NCBI GenBank assembly: GCA_964605235.1
Contig: CAZSBB010000048.1
Location: forward strand, 1-45,705
DNA from: CAZSBB01 sp964605235
Lineage (GTDB): Bacteria; Planctomycetota; Phycisphaerae; Phycisphaerales; Phycisphaeraceae
DNA: 45,705 nucleotides
Direction of reading: 5' to 3'
The notes under the pieces are model-generated. The model was not told the origin of the DNA. It saw nothing but the letters and a program-made list of their open reading frames with translations, and made no database searches. Shown here piece after piece: positions 1-7,819 of this stretch (its first letter is position 1; each line of letters starts with the position of its first letter). The translations under genes and the position numbers were made by a program.

Positions 1-2
1 CG

Positions 3-383
3 CTGCCGCCGCAGGTGGAACTGGGTTCGATGAAATGGGAAGAGCTGGGCCTGACCAAAGCCCGCGCGGTGATGCAGTTGAAGGTGACCAATCCCAACGA
101 ATTCGGCTTCCATCTGGCGGAGATGAGCTACCGGCTGGGCTTGGCGGGCGCGGAAGTGGCGGATGTGAAGGTTTCGCAGCCGGTGCGTTTTGCCGCCGGC
201 GCCGCCAGCACGGTGGAGGTTCCCGTGACCTTCGCCCCTACCAGCCTGGGCGCCGCGGCCCTGAACATCCTGCGCGGCAGCGGGGCGTCCTATTCCCTCA
301 ATGGGCAGCTCAAGGCCGACACGCCGTTTGGGCCCATGGCGATCCCGTTGCAGCGAACCGGGCAGACGCAGTTTCTGCGCTGA
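3..383 (+). CDS. LEA type 2 / WHy-domain protein, 3' part
   Basis: The reading frame is open from the left edge of the window, so the 5' end lies outside and only the last 126 codons are seen. The visible part has the pattern of a LEA2 (WHy) domain: a line such as ARAVMQLKVTNPNEFGF (a beta strand leading into N-P-N), then alternating hydrophobic strands, a V-P-V-T-F strand and a closing small-residue-rich segment. LEA2/WHy domains are small beta-sandwiches in desiccation- and stress-related proteins and are often exported or lipid-anchored in bacteria. Any signal peptide or lipobox would be in the missing part. It ends 231 nt before the next gene, and that gap holds an inverted-repeat element. 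The family call rests on pattern only. Confidence 0.6.
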   Translation: MPPQVELGSMKWEELGLTKARAVMQLKVTNPNEFGFHLAEMSYRLGLAGAEVADVKVSQPVRFAAGAASTVEVPVTFAPTSLGAAALNILRGSGASYSLNGQLKADTPFGPMAIPLQRTGQTQFLR

Positions 384-397
384 CCAACCATTTTACA

Positions 398-512
398 ATC
401 ACCACAGAGGCACAGAGAGCACAGAGTCAAGACAAGCGAGAAGGATGAACGAACTGCTTTTTCTGTGGATCTCGGCGATTCTCGGTGTGATCTCGGTGCC
501 TCGATGGTTACT
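398..512. repeat. Inverted-repeat element, CACCACAGAGGCACAGAG family, copy A
   Basis: The left arm starts with CACCACAGAGGCACAGAG at 400. The right arm is a diverged reverse complement (ATCTCGGTGCCTCGATGGTTA, ending near 511). This is the most degenerate of four copies in the window; the others are at 20226, 31325 and 36678. It fills most of the 231-nt gap between the LEA2-type gene and the hydrolase gene. No coding function is supported. Confidence 0.75.
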
Positions 513-614
513 GCTTTTTTTGAGATGATGTTTACAGCATGGCGCTGAACTGTCAGCGCGCGGCACACGCTGGCGGGGGCGTCGGCGATATCCTGCGCAG
601 GCAAAGGAGCGTCC

Positions 615-1652
615 ATGTCCACCGAGCAGACCGCCACCGGCCGCGCTTACCTGACGCGGGTTCATGCCGCCGATCAATCACTTCATGCTTGGCGCGGCGA
701 GGAAGTGACCGCGTGGCAGACGCAGGCGCGCCCCGCACTGGCGGCCACGCTGGGGTTGGAACGCTTGGCGCACGACAACGCCGGCTTCACGCCTGTGGTG
801 CAATTGCAGGACACCGCGCCGATCGCCGGCTGTCGCAGTCAACACGGCTTGATCGAAACCGAACCAGGCATTCGGCTGGCGCTGCGCCTCCTGCTGCCGG
901 CCGGCGCGGGGCCGTTTCCCGTGGCGCTGGTGCTGCATGGGCATGACCCCTTCGGCGTGGACACCGCGGTGGGCATCGACGGTGGGCGGCCCAGCCATCG
1001 CCAACTGATTGCACATGGCTACGACCTGGCGGTGCAGGCGGTCGCACGCGGCTACGCGGCGGTGGCGGTGGCGACGCGCGGGATAGCCGACGGTTTTTTC
1101 CACGACACCACGCAGATGGCGTCAAGCCATTGTCGCGCGCACAACCTGGCGGCGATCGCGGCAGGGCGCTGCGCCATCGGCGAGCGCGTGTGGGATGTGC
1201 AGCGCACGCTCGACTGGACGCTGGCGCAAAGCTGGGCGGACCCCGCCTGCGTGCTGACGGCAGGCAACTCCGGCGGGGGCGTGCTCACGCAATTCGTGGC
1301 GGCGCTGGATGAGCGCGTCACGCTGGCGATTCCCTCCTGTTCGTACACCGCTTTTTTCAGTGCCGATGGCGGCATTCAGGTCTGCTACTGCAATCTGGTG
1401 CCGGGCATTCGGCGGTTCGGCGAAGCCTGGGACGTGTGCGGCCTGATCGCCCCGCGCCCACTGCTGGTGGTGCATGGCGATGCCGACGAAGCCCGCACCG
1501 GCCCGCGCGTGGAGCGTGATTTCGCCCGGCTCCGCGCCATTTATGCCGCCGCCGGCGCGGACGCGCGGGTGACGCATCGCTGCGGCGCAGGCGGGCATCG
1601 GCTGTATCCCGAACTGATGTGGCCGTGGGTGGAGCGGTGGGCGACCAGGTGA
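615..1652 (+). CDS. Alpha/beta hydrolase, acetylxylan-esterase-like
   Basis: This 345-aa protein has an alpha/beta-hydrolase core. Residues 103-111 carry the strand and oxyanion segment VALVLHGHD. The nucleophile elbow is GNSGGG with Ser219. An acidic residue follows in VVHGDADE (Asp289), and a late His lies in GAGGHRLY (His328), giving a complete Ser-Asp-His triad in the expected order. The overall shape matches planctomycete esterases annotated as acetylxylan esterase or dienelactone-hydrolase-like, which remove acyl groups from polysaccharides; the exact substrate cannot be read from sequence. No signal peptide is visible, so it is probably cytoplasmic. The start is supported by AAAGGAG about 7 nt upstream. 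It converges on the vapC gene 48 nt downstream, with no obvious terminator hairpin between them. Confidence 0.75.
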   Translation: MSTEQTATGRAYLTRVHAADQSLHAWRGEEVTAWQTQARPALAATLGLERLAHDNAGFTPVVQLQDTAPIAGCRSQHGLIETEPGIRLALRLLLPAGAGPFPVALVLHGHDPFGVDTAVGIDGGRPSHRQLIAHGYDLAVQAVARGYAAVAVATRGIADGFFHDTTQMASSHCRAHNLAAIAAGRCAIGERVWDVQRTLDWTLAQSWADPACVLTAGNSGGGVLTQFVAALDERVTLAIPSCSYTAFFSADGGIQVCYCNLVPGIRRFGEAWDVCGLIAPRPLLVVHGDADEARTGPRVERDFARLRAIYAAAGADARVTHRCGAGGHRLYPELMWPWVERWATR

Positions 1653-1700
1653 AGTTGGCGGCGGCGCGCAGTCAGCGCGTCCTGCCTCGGTTCAGGAAAT

Positions 1701-2090
1701 CTACGGCCGGCTCAAGCCGAGGTGTTCCACAAAAGGATCGAAATCGCGGTCGCTGTACAGCAGCGGCATCTGGTCGAGTATGCAACGGGTGGCGATGAGG
1801 TTGTCGATGGTTTTGCGCACGGTGATCCCGCGCTGGCGCAGACAGCGATAATTTTCCGCGGCTTGCAAGGCAACCCTTCGGCCGGCGATGGGCGCCATGG
1901 GCAAGGCGCTGAGCAACTGCCGCGCCCGGCGAAACCGGCTGGGCGTGCTGAACCCCTGCAACACTTCGGTCAGGATCAGGTCGCCAACCGCCACGGGTTG
2001 GGTGCCCAGCAGCAGGTCCAGCAGGTCGGTCTGCGCGGTCGCGGCGCCGTTGAAGTAATCAATCCAGACGCTGGAATCGACGAGGATCAC
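1701..2090 (-). CDS. vapC: VapC-type PIN-domain ribonuclease toxin
   Basis: This 129-aa PIN domain has the usual order of acidic metal ligands: Asp5 in MILVDSSVWIDYF, a Glu in ILTEVLQG, an Asp in TIDNLIA and the late D-R-D in LLYSDRDFD. PIN toxins of type II systems are Mg-dependent RNases that cut tRNA or rRNA when the antitoxin is lost. The start codon is GTG, and its first two bases overlap the antitoxin stop (GTGA, 2087-2090), so toxin translation is probably coupled to the antitoxin. Length is typical for VapC. The RNA target cannot be predicted. Confidence 0.88.
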   Translation of the reverse strand: MILVDSSVWIDYFNGAATAQTDLLDLLLGTQPVAVGDLILTEVLQGFSTPSRFRRARQLLSALPMAPIAGRRVALQAAENYRCLRQRGITVRKTIDNLIATRCILDQMPLLYSDRDFDPFVEHLGLSRP

Positions 2091-2281
2091 TGGTCGGTCC
2101 TCATGTCGTCCAGATCACCTTCCCACGGCAGTTTGCCTCGGTATTTGCGGATGCGTTCCTGCTCGGCCAGACGCAGCAGCGTGCGCAACCCCAGTTCCAC
2201 CGCCGCCCGTTTGGTTTTCAGGCCGGTGGCCCGCAGCGCCTGTTTGATGAGCTGGTCATCGATGACGATGTTGGTGCGCAT
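2087..2281 (-). CDS. vapB: VapB-type antitoxin
   Basis: This 64-aa protein starts MRTNIVIDDQLI, a ribbon-helix-helix type N-terminus typical of VapB antitoxins (beta strand, then a helix-turn-helix ending at LGLRTLLRL). The charged tail KYRGKLPWEGDLDDMR is the part expected to block the toxin active site. An in-frame ATG 10 codons upstream exists, but the start at 2281 is preferred because it aligns with the family N-terminus, has GGAG about 9 nt upstream, and leaves the promoter and palindrome outside the gene. The stop overlaps the vapC start. Confidence 0.85.
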   Translation of the reverse strand: MRTNIVIDDQLIKQALRATGLKTKRAAVELGLRTLLRLAEQERIRKYRGKLPWEGDLDDMRTDQ

Positions 2282-2283
2282 GG

Positions 2284-2315
2284 GTGTATGCTCCGCGTGA
2301 ATCATACACATTATA
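2284..2315 (-). promoter_or_regulatory. vapBC promoter -10 box and palindromic operator
   Basis: On the - strand a perfect TATAAT lies at 2315-2310. Immediately downstream is an inverted repeat, CATACAC/GTGTATG (2303-2309 and 2284-2290, 12-nt spacer), just before the vapB start. This is the expected arrangement for autoregulation by a VapB ribbon-helix-helix dimer. No good -35 box is visible, so a weak or activator-free core promoter is inferred. Confidence 0.55.
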
Positions 2316-2430
2316 GCACCGGGTCGGCGTGGGCTGCGTCGTCAGGCGCTGGCGCGGTTGTCATCCCTTGGGCCTTCGCTATCCTATTGGGCTGTCCCTG
2401 GCTTCGGCGGCAGTCGGAGCGGGAGGCTGA

Positions 2431-2503
2431 GGCGACGTAGCTCAGTTGGTAGAGCAGGGGATTCATAAGCCCCGGGTCACAGGTTCGAGTCCTGTCGTCG
2501 CCA
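2431..2503 (+). tRNA. tRNA-Met (CAU)
   Basis: A full cloverleaf of 73 nt can be drawn. It has a 7-bp acceptor stem (GGCGACG/CGTCGCC), a D arm GCTC-AGTTGGTA-GAGC, an anticodon loop TTCATAA with CAU at 2464-2466, a T arm ACAGG-TTCGAGT-CCTGT and discriminator A. CCA is not encoded after the discriminator. The fully paired acceptor end argues against initiator tRNA. Elongator Met is the default call, but CAU also occurs in tRNA-Ile2 (lysidine-modified), which sequence inspection cannot exclude. The last anticodon-stem pair is an A31-G39 mismatch. Confidence 0.9.
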
Positions 2504-2592
2504 TTGGTTCGGTTCGACTGCACGTCGAACCCTCAGCCGGGAAACCGGCCCGCTTTGCATCATCATCCGCCATGTCGAGGGAGATTGTCTTC

Positions 2593-3930
2593 ATGACCGT
2601 TGCCACGAAAGCGATCCGTTACGCCCTGGTCGGCACCGGCGGCCGGGCCACCATGTTCACCAACCCGATCGTCAAACGTTTCCAGCAGGACGCCGAGCTG
2701 GTCGGCTTGTGCGACATCAACCAGGGGCGGCTCGACTACTACCAGAACCTGCTGGTCAACGAGCACAAGTACGCCAAAGTGCCCACCTATCTGGCGGATG
2801 ACTTTGACCGCATGATCAAGGAAACCAGGCCCGATGCGGTGATCGTCACCACCGTCGACGCGCTGCATGACAAGTACATCATCCGCGCGATGGAACTCGG
2901 CTGCGATGCGGTGACTGAAAAGCCGATGACCATTGACGACGCGCGCTGCCGGGCGATTCTTGATGCCGTCAAGCGCACCGGGAAGAAGCTGCGGGTGACC
3001 TTCAACTATCGCTGGACCCCCGGCGCCACCCTGGTCTACAAGCTGCTGCGCGAAGGCGCCATCGGCGAAGTCATTCACGCCGACATGGAATACCTGCTCA
3101 ACACCAGCCACGGCGCGGATTACTTCCGCCGCTGGCACCGCGAGAAGGACAAGAGCGGCGGGCTGATGGTGCACAAGTCCACCCACCACTTCGACCTGGT
3201 CAACTGGTGGCTCGATGCCGTGCCCCAGACCGTGTTCGGCTTCGGCAAGCTGGCGTTCTACGGCCGGCAGAACGCCGAGAAACGCGGCGAAAAATACAGC
3301 TACGACCGCTACACCGGCGCGGACGTCAAGAACGATCCCTTCGCGCTCAAGCTCGAAGACCGCGAAGGCCTCAAGAAGCTTTACCTCGACAACGAGAAGT
3401 ACGACGGCTACCAGCGCGACCGCAATGTCTTCGGCGACAACATCACCATCGAAGACACCATGAGCGTGCTGGTCAAGTACCGCACCGGCGCCACGCTCAA
3501 CTATTCGCTCAACGCCTACCTGCCCCGCGAAGGCTTCCACATCGCCTTCAACGGCACCAAGGGCCGCCTGGAGTTCCAGGAAATCCACGGTTCGCACATC
3601 ATCGCCGGCCAGAGCGAAGAGGAACTCGCCGACGAGATGAAGTGGGAATCGCAGTGCATCCTGCATCCGATGTTCGGCAAGGCGCGCAAAATCGAAATCC
3701 CCACCGCCCAGGGCAGCCACGGCGGCGGTGATCCGCTCATCCAGGAACAGATCTTCAGCGCCAACCCGCCCGAAGAACTCTACCACCGCAACGCCGGCCA
3801 CGAGCAGGGCGCCGCGTCCATCCTCATCGGCATTGCCGCCAACAAGTGCTTTGTCACCGGCCAGCCGGTGCAGATTGCCGACCTGTGCCCGCAATTGCCG
3901 CCGCACGCCCACCTGAGCGATCTGGTGTAA
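2593..3930 (+). CDS. Gfo/Idh/MocA family oxidoreductase
   Basis: This 445-aa protein has the two-domain NAD(P)-dependent oxidoreductase layout. An N-terminal Rossmann fold (YALVGTGGRA) is followed by the EKP motif (VTEKPMTID), in which Lys is usually catalytic. The C-terminal alpha/beta domain has the family's GGLMVHKSTHHFDLVNWW, holding His residues expected near the substrate. Such enzymes oxidise or epimerise sugars, inositols or related polyols. Substrate is unknown here. The frame is open further upstream through the tRNA, but the start at 2593 follows GAGGGA and begins just before the Rossmann strand. It stands alone as a transcription unit and ends at a strong terminator. The protein is somewhat longer than the common 350-400 aa. 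Confidence 0.85.
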   Translation: MTVATKAIRYALVGTGGRATMFTNPIVKRFQQDAELVGLCDINQGRLDYYQNLLVNEHKYAKVPTYLADDFDRMIKETRPDAVIVTTVDALHDKYIIRAMELGCDAVTEKPMTIDDARCRAILDAVKRTGKKLRVTFNYRWTPGATLVYKLLREGAIGEVIHADMEYLLNTSHGADYFRRWHREKDKSGGLMVHKSTHHFDLVNWWLDAVPQTVFGFGKLAFYGRQNAEKRGEKYSYDRYTGADVKNDPFALKLEDREGLKKLYLDNEKYDGYQRDRNVFGDNITIEDTMSVLVKYRTGATLNYSLNAYLPREGFHIAFNGTKGRLEFQEIHGSHIIAGQSEEELADEMKWESQCILHPMFGKARKIEIPTAQGSHGGGDPLIQEQIFSANPPEELYHRNAGHEQGAASILIGIAANKCFVTGQPVQIADLCPQLPPHAHLSDLV

Positions 3931-3963
3931 ACCTGTTTCGCCCGCACATGCAGCAACTCACCG

Positions 3964-3997
3964 CAAGCCGTGGACGACCTCCGCGGCTTGTTTTTTT
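3964..3997 (+). terminator. Rho-independent terminator after the Gfo/Idh/MocA gene
   Basis: A 10-bp stem (CAAGCCGTGG pairing with CCGCGGCTTG, one G-U pair) with a 7-nt loop is followed directly by seven T. It lies 33 nt after the stop codon at 3930. It also separates this gene from the convergent GH88/GH105-like gene. Confidence 0.85.
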
Positions 3998-4018
3998 GCC
4001 GGGGAAAGTTGCGCCTGA

Positions 4019-5536
4019 TCAGACGTGCGGCGCGAGCCGTTGTCCCACCACGCCCGCCAGCAGGTGACTGCTGGGCGAATAGCCATGGGGGCGCGCCCGA
4101 TAGTAGGAACGCGGGCCGTAATCCGTGCCGCGGCAGAAGGCGCACAAGCCGCCGCGGTAGCACAGTTGCTTCAGGCCGCGCAGGGCGTGGTCGATCATGC
4201 CCGCATGGGTCTGGCTCAGCAGGCCCGCCTGGCGCAGTCGATCATGGCAGAGCACAAAGGCGGCGGCGCTGCTGGTCTCAAGGCGGGTGGTCGGTTCGTC
4301 CAGCAGATTGCGCCACACGCCGCGTTGCGGATCCTGATACGCCGCCAGACCATGGAAAGTGGTTTCCAGCAGTTCGAGGAACCACGCCCGCCGCGGATGC
4401 GTCGGCTCCATCTCCAGCACGGCAAAAGTCAGCCCCAGCACCGGCCAGTAGGTGGCGCGGCTCCAGGGGCCTTGACGCTCGCCCCGGTGATTGACCCAGT
4501 GCGCCCAGATGCCGTCGGGCCGCAGGCAGTGCTCCGTGACCTCCCGGGCGATGCGCTCGGCGGCCTGTCCCGCCGCCCGATGGCCCGCCAGCCGTTCCAG
4601 GGCGCACAGCCCCGGCAGGGCGAACAATTCCTCGCTGAAGAAGCCACGCCCGTTGACATTGGAATGCACCTGCCCCCGGGCGGCATTGTGGTCGTACCAG
4701 AACTGCGCCAGCTCGAGCCCCCGCGCCACATCCGCCGGCCGATCCAGCCACTGCCCGGTGCACAGCAGCAGCCAGCCGAACAGGATGACATACGGTTCCA
4801 CGATGCCGTCGATCTGGGCGCTGATCCGCTTGTCGGTGCGCAGCAGATCGGCAGCGTGCTGGCGCACGTTGTCGAGGATGGGCCGCAGCAGGTCCAGATG
4901 CGCCTGATCGCCCGCCGCCAGCGCGCCCAGGGTCCGTGACAGCAGAGCGAACGCGTCCGGGTCCGACCAATGGTCCCACGGCTGGGTGCGGTAGGGGGCA
5001 TAGCGCGTCTGGCTGTCGGCGCAGATGTCGGCGGCAATCGACCGCAACGGCCGGTGCGCCAGCGTGTGCAGGAAGTCGGGTTCGTGTTCGGTGACCGCCG
5101 CCTGCAGCACCATCGCGCCGATGTGCTGCATCATCACGTCCCGGCCGTGGAACGACACCGGATTGACCGCGTGATCCACCTGGTGCAGCGGCGCCGGGTC
5201 GACCGGGAAATATTTCATGTACGGCACGAAGCCCCCGCCGCGGATGAAAGCGTTCAGGTCGTGGTCATACTGCGCCTTGACGCTCTCCGGGAACAGGCAC
5301 GCCTGATAGGCGGACAAATCGCGCGGCGGCACGCGCGGCAGATGCCATTGCGCGTCCAGTTCCACCGCCACCCCCAACTCCAACAACTGAGCCGCCAGCG
5401 ACAGGGTGTTCCCGTCCTCCCGCTCCGGCGGCGCCAGCACCAGCACCTGGGGCCGATAGCGTCCAACGGGAGAAGCCCATTCCTCAGCCGGCTGCGGTCT
5501 GGCGTCAGCCGGGGTGGTGGGGGTGGCCGGGGGCAT
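4019..5536 (-). CDS. GH88/GH105-like glycoside hydrolase with N-terminal amidotransferase-like domain
   Basis: This 505-aa protein has two parts. Residues about 25-130 resemble a class I amidotransferase-like or trimerisation-type Rossmann domain (QVLVLAPPE, then ACLFPESVKAQYD and IRGGGFVPYMKYF). The rest, from about 150, is helical with motifs of the (alpha/alpha)6 barrel of unsaturated uronyl or rhamnogalacturonyl hydrolases: GPWSRATYWPVLGL, QRGVWRNLLDEP and ETSSAAAFVLC. GH88/GH105 enzymes remove the unsaturated uronic acid left by polysaccharide lyases. No signal peptide is seen, which suits a cytoplasmic role on imported oligosaccharides. The start at 5536 has AGGAG 6 nt upstream; a longer frame to 5599 lacks support. 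It is divergent from lacI and probably under its control. Confidence 0.65.
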   Translation of the reverse strand: MPPATPTTPADARPQPAEEWASPVGRYRPQVLVLAPPEREDGNTLSLAAQLLELGVAVELDAQWHLPRVPPRDLSAYQACLFPESVKAQYDHDLNAFIRGGGFVPYMKYFPVDPAPLHQVDHAVNPVSFHGRDVMMQHIGAMVLQAAVTEHEPDFLHTLAHRPLRSIAADICADSQTRYAPYRTQPWDHWSDPDAFALLSRTLGALAAGDQAHLDLLRPILDNVRQHAADLLRTDKRISAQIDGIVEPYVILFGWLLLCTGQWLDRPADVARGLELAQFWYDHNAARGQVHSNVNGRGFFSEELFALPGLCALERLAGHRAAGQAAERIAREVTEHCLRPDGIWAHWVNHRGERQGPWSRATYWPVLGLTFAVLEMEPTHPRRAWFLELLETTFHGLAAYQDPQRGVWRNLLDEPTTRLETSSAAAFVLCHDRLRQAGLLSQTHAGMIDHALRGLKQLCYRGGLCAFCRGTDYGPRSYYRARPHGYSPSSHLLAGVVGQRLAPHV

Positions 5537-5643
5537 GCGGGGCTCCTGGGCTGAGAAAACAGCATGATGCCGGTTCCGGCCCGGGCTGGCAGATGTCACG
5601 CCGTTGCGTTACCCCGCCTGCGTGGGCTGGCAGACCGGGCTAA

Positions 5644-5702
5644 TGAAATATTTCACCAAATCATGCATTATTTCTTGAAGCGGGTGAAACCACCCCTATG
5701 AT
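5644..5702 (+). promoter_or_regulatory. lacI promoter and dyad operators in the divergent region
   Basis: A sigma70-like promoter reading toward lacI has -35 TTGAAG (5675-5680), a 16-nt spacer and -10 TATGAT (5697-5702). The spacer holds a perfect inverted repeat, GGGTG-AAAC-CACCC (5682-5695). Upstream lies a perfect 12-bp palindrome, TGAAATATTTCA (5644-5655). TTTCACC (5651-5657) and GGTGAAA (5683-5689) also form an inverted pair across the region. These are plausible operator sites for LacI autoregulation and for control of the divergent GH88/GH105-like gene. This is inference from dyad symmetry only. Confidence 0.5.
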
Positions 5703-5787
5703 GTGTTTAGCGGCAGCCACGAGTTGGTCACCACGCCATCGAGCTGGCGCGTATCCGCCGGCTGCTTCGGTCGAGCGTTTGCACCCT

Positions 5788-6882
5788 ATGGCCCGTACCC
5801 GTCCAACCCGCCCGCCTGCTTCACGTCGCGTACGCGGCGATGCCGTCGCGGCAGGGGGCGATTCCACCATCACCGATGTCGCTCGCCAGGCGCAGGTGTC
5901 CATCGGCACCGTCTCGCGGGTGATGAACCACGCCCCCAATGTGGACCCCGACCTGCGCCGGCATGTGCTGCTCACCGGCCGGGCGCTGGGCTTCGTGCCC
6001 CGCCGCGCCCAGCGCTGCCTGGCGATCGTCACCGGCCGGCATTCTCCCGCGCTGCCCATCGGGTACGTCAGCGTCCTGACCACCTTGCTCTGGCGCATGC
6101 TCGCCGAGCGGGATTACGTGGTCGAACTGATCGATGTCGAACATCTCGACGCCGCCTATCACGCCCACGTGGAGGGCATCATCGGCGTGGTGTTCGACCC
6201 GCGCTTTGCCCGCCTGTGCGACATTCCCAATCTGCCGCTGCTGACCATCAACAAGCCGCTGACCGAGCTGGGCATTCACAGCGTCTGCGCCAACCACTTT
6301 CAGCAGGCGTATGACGCCACCTGTCATCTGCTGGCGCGCGGGCATCGGGAGATCGGCTTCCTGGCGATCGAGCCGGAGGAGTGGGGCAGCAGTCAACGCC
6401 GGGCGGGTTATCTGCAGGCGCTGGCGGATGTCGGCCTGACCGCGCCCGAGGGCGCCATCCGCTATTCCACCCAGCAGCCGGTGTATGACATTCTCACCCG
6501 CTGGGTCGATCGCGGCTTCTCGGCGGTGCTCAACCTCAGCGAAGACGTGGCGCTCGAAGCGCTGCACATCCTCGCCAACGTGCTCAAGCTGCGCGTGGGT
6601 CAGCAGATCGCCACCATCAGCCTGGAAGACTTGCCGATCTATCAGCATTTGTCTCCGCCGCAGACCACCATTCGCCAGCCGCTCGAGCAACTGGCGCAGC
6701 TCGCGGTGACGGAAATGCTCGACCTGTGCGACCAGCAGCGTCAGCACCGGCACACCCGCAAGCCCGCACGTCCGACGCCGGTGCGCCAGCACCTGCTCGC
6801 CAGTGAACTGATCGAGCGTGATTCGGTCGGGCCGGGTCCTCATGCGCCATTGTCCCCCGGGGAGAAAGGTTCGTCGTCATGA
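5788..6882 (+). CDS. LacI-family transcriptional regulator
   Basis: This 364-aa protein has the LacI helix-turn-helix near residues 27-50 (TITDVARQAQVSIGTVSRVMN), the hinge-helix region, and a periplasmic-binding-like sensor domain (GIIGVVFDPRFA, FQQAYDATCHLLARGHREIGFL). The family represses or activates sugar catabolic genes in response to a sugar effector. The N-terminus has about 25 basic, disordered residues before the HTH. The start at 5788 is chosen because the frame upstream overlaps the promoter at 5697. The gene overlaps the next by 4 nt (ATGA), so it heads an operon with the pseudopilin, a secreted protein and the GH99-like lipoprotein. The hinge lacks a clear LPxxVAxxLA signature because this region is diverged (VDPDLRRHVLLTGRALGF). 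Confidence 0.85.
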   Translation: MARTRPTRPPASRRVRGDAVAAGGDSTITDVARQAQVSIGTVSRVMNHAPNVDPDLRRHVLLTGRALGFVPRRAQRCLAIVTGRHSPALPIGYVSVLTTLLWRMLAERDYVVELIDVEHLDAAYHAHVEGIIGVVFDPRFARLCDIPNLPLLTINKPLTELGIHSVCANHFQQAYDATCHLLARGHREIGFLAIEPEEWGSSQRRAGYLQALADVGLTAPEGAIRYSTQQPVYDILTRWVDRGFSAVLNLSEDVALEALHILANVLKLRVGQQIATISLEDLPIYQHLSPPQTTIRQPLEQLAQLAVTEMLDLCDQQRQHRHTRKPARPTPVRQHLLASELIERDSVGPGPHAPLSPGEKGSSS

Positions 6883-7667
6883 CGTCGCTCCCAATCCACC
6901 CTGCGTCGCGGCGGGCGTTCACCCTCATCGAACTGCTGGTGGTCATCAGCATCATTGTGCTGCTGGTCGCCATTTTGCTGCCGGCGCTGAGCAAAGCCCG
7001 CAACGCCGCCGCCGCCATCGCCTGCGCCAGCAACCAGCGGCAGGTGATGATCGGGATGGTCAGCTACGCCGCCGACAATCGCAATCGTCCGCCGCATCAA
7101 CTGGTCGTCGATGCCGCGCTGCCGTATGGCCGGATGGACTGGAGCGGGTACATCGGCCCGTACATGAATCACAACCAGGTCAGCAAGGACGCCGTGGGGA
7201 AAGTGACCGCTTTCGCCTGTCCCAAGGATGAGGTGGAGCGTCTGATCTGGGTCGCCAGCGCCATCAAGCGCAGCTATGCGATCAACAACACCGCCTGGCA
7301 ATATCTGGGGCAGGGGTACAAGTCGATCTGGCCGCGCTACGACACCGCCACCGGCGCTGCCTACAGCACCGACGCCCATGGCAACGCGCTGAACCTGCCG
7401 CTGCCGCGCCCGCTGGAGGATGTGCCCAACCACGTGCTGGTGCTGGGCGAAGTCTGGGATCGGCTGGTGCCCAGCATCAACCAGTGCATCGTCGGCTGGG
7501 TGGAATATGAAGCCCTGGAAAATGCCGTCGGCGTGCAGCACCAGGAGGGCGGGAACTACGCCTTTTCCGATGGCCATGTCGAAATGCTGCGCAAGGTGGA
7601 TATCGACGCCTACCGCGCGGACACCGATTACGCCGGCGACAAGGGCGATCGGTGGAAGTGGAAATGA
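6879..7667 (+). CDS. Pseudopilin-type protein with H-x9-DG C-terminus
   Basis: This 262-aa protein begins with a prepilin leader: a basic start ending in RRA, then FTLIELLVVISIIVLLVAILLPAL. Glu5 of the mature form is present, so cleavage and N-methylation by a prepilin peptidase are expected. The C-terminal HQEGGNYAFSDGHVE matches the H-x9-DG motif of a family greatly expanded in planctomycetes, verrucomicrobia and lentisphaerae. It is probably anchored in the inner membrane with its globular part in the periplasm. Members often sit in polysaccharide-use operons, as here, but their job is not established. The start overlaps the lacI stop. Two Cys in the globular part (ACASN and FACPKD) may form a disulphide. 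Confidence 0.9.
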   Translation: MTSLPIHPASRRAFTLIELLVVISIIVLLVAILLPALSKARNAAAAIACASNQRQVMIGMVSYAADNRNRPPHQLVVDAALPYGRMDWSGYIGPYMNHNQVSKDAVGKVTAFACPKDEVERLIWVASAIKRSYAINNTAWQYLGQGYKSIWPRYDTATGAAYSTDAHGNALNLPLPRPLEDVPNHVLVLGEVWDRLVPSINQCIVGWVEYEALENAVGVQHQEGGNYAFSDGHVEMLRKVDIDAYRADTDYAGDKGDRWKWK

Positions 7668-7686
7668 CAGGAGGCAGCGCGCTTCA

Positions 7687-7773
7687 CGAGCCCCGCGCGT
7701 CAGCAAGGGGTTCTTCGCATCAGGCGAGTACAGTGCGGCTGCGCCGCAACCCCTTGCTGACGCGCGGGGCTCG
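7687..7773. repeat. REP-like inverted pair, GAGCCCCGCGCGTCAGC family, copy 1
   Basis: Two 26-nt arms (7687-7712 and 7748-7773) are perfect reverse complements of each other. The 35-nt spacer itself ends in the small hairpin TGCGGC-TGC-GCCGCA. Each arm starts CGAGCCCCGCGCG and carries CCCC and GGGG, so each can also fold on its own. A diverged second copy lies at 30800-30889. This copy fills the gap between the pseudopilin and the next gene. Confidence 0.85.
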
Positions 7774-7819
7774 TTGCGAAATCGGTTTTCTGCTATCCGT
7801 CCATGACAGGAGAACCCGA

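Noticed and set aside
7652..7819. N-terminal extension of the two-domain secreted protein
   Set aside because: The extra codons run through a REP pair and would bury the signal peptide; the ATG at 7820 has a good RBS.
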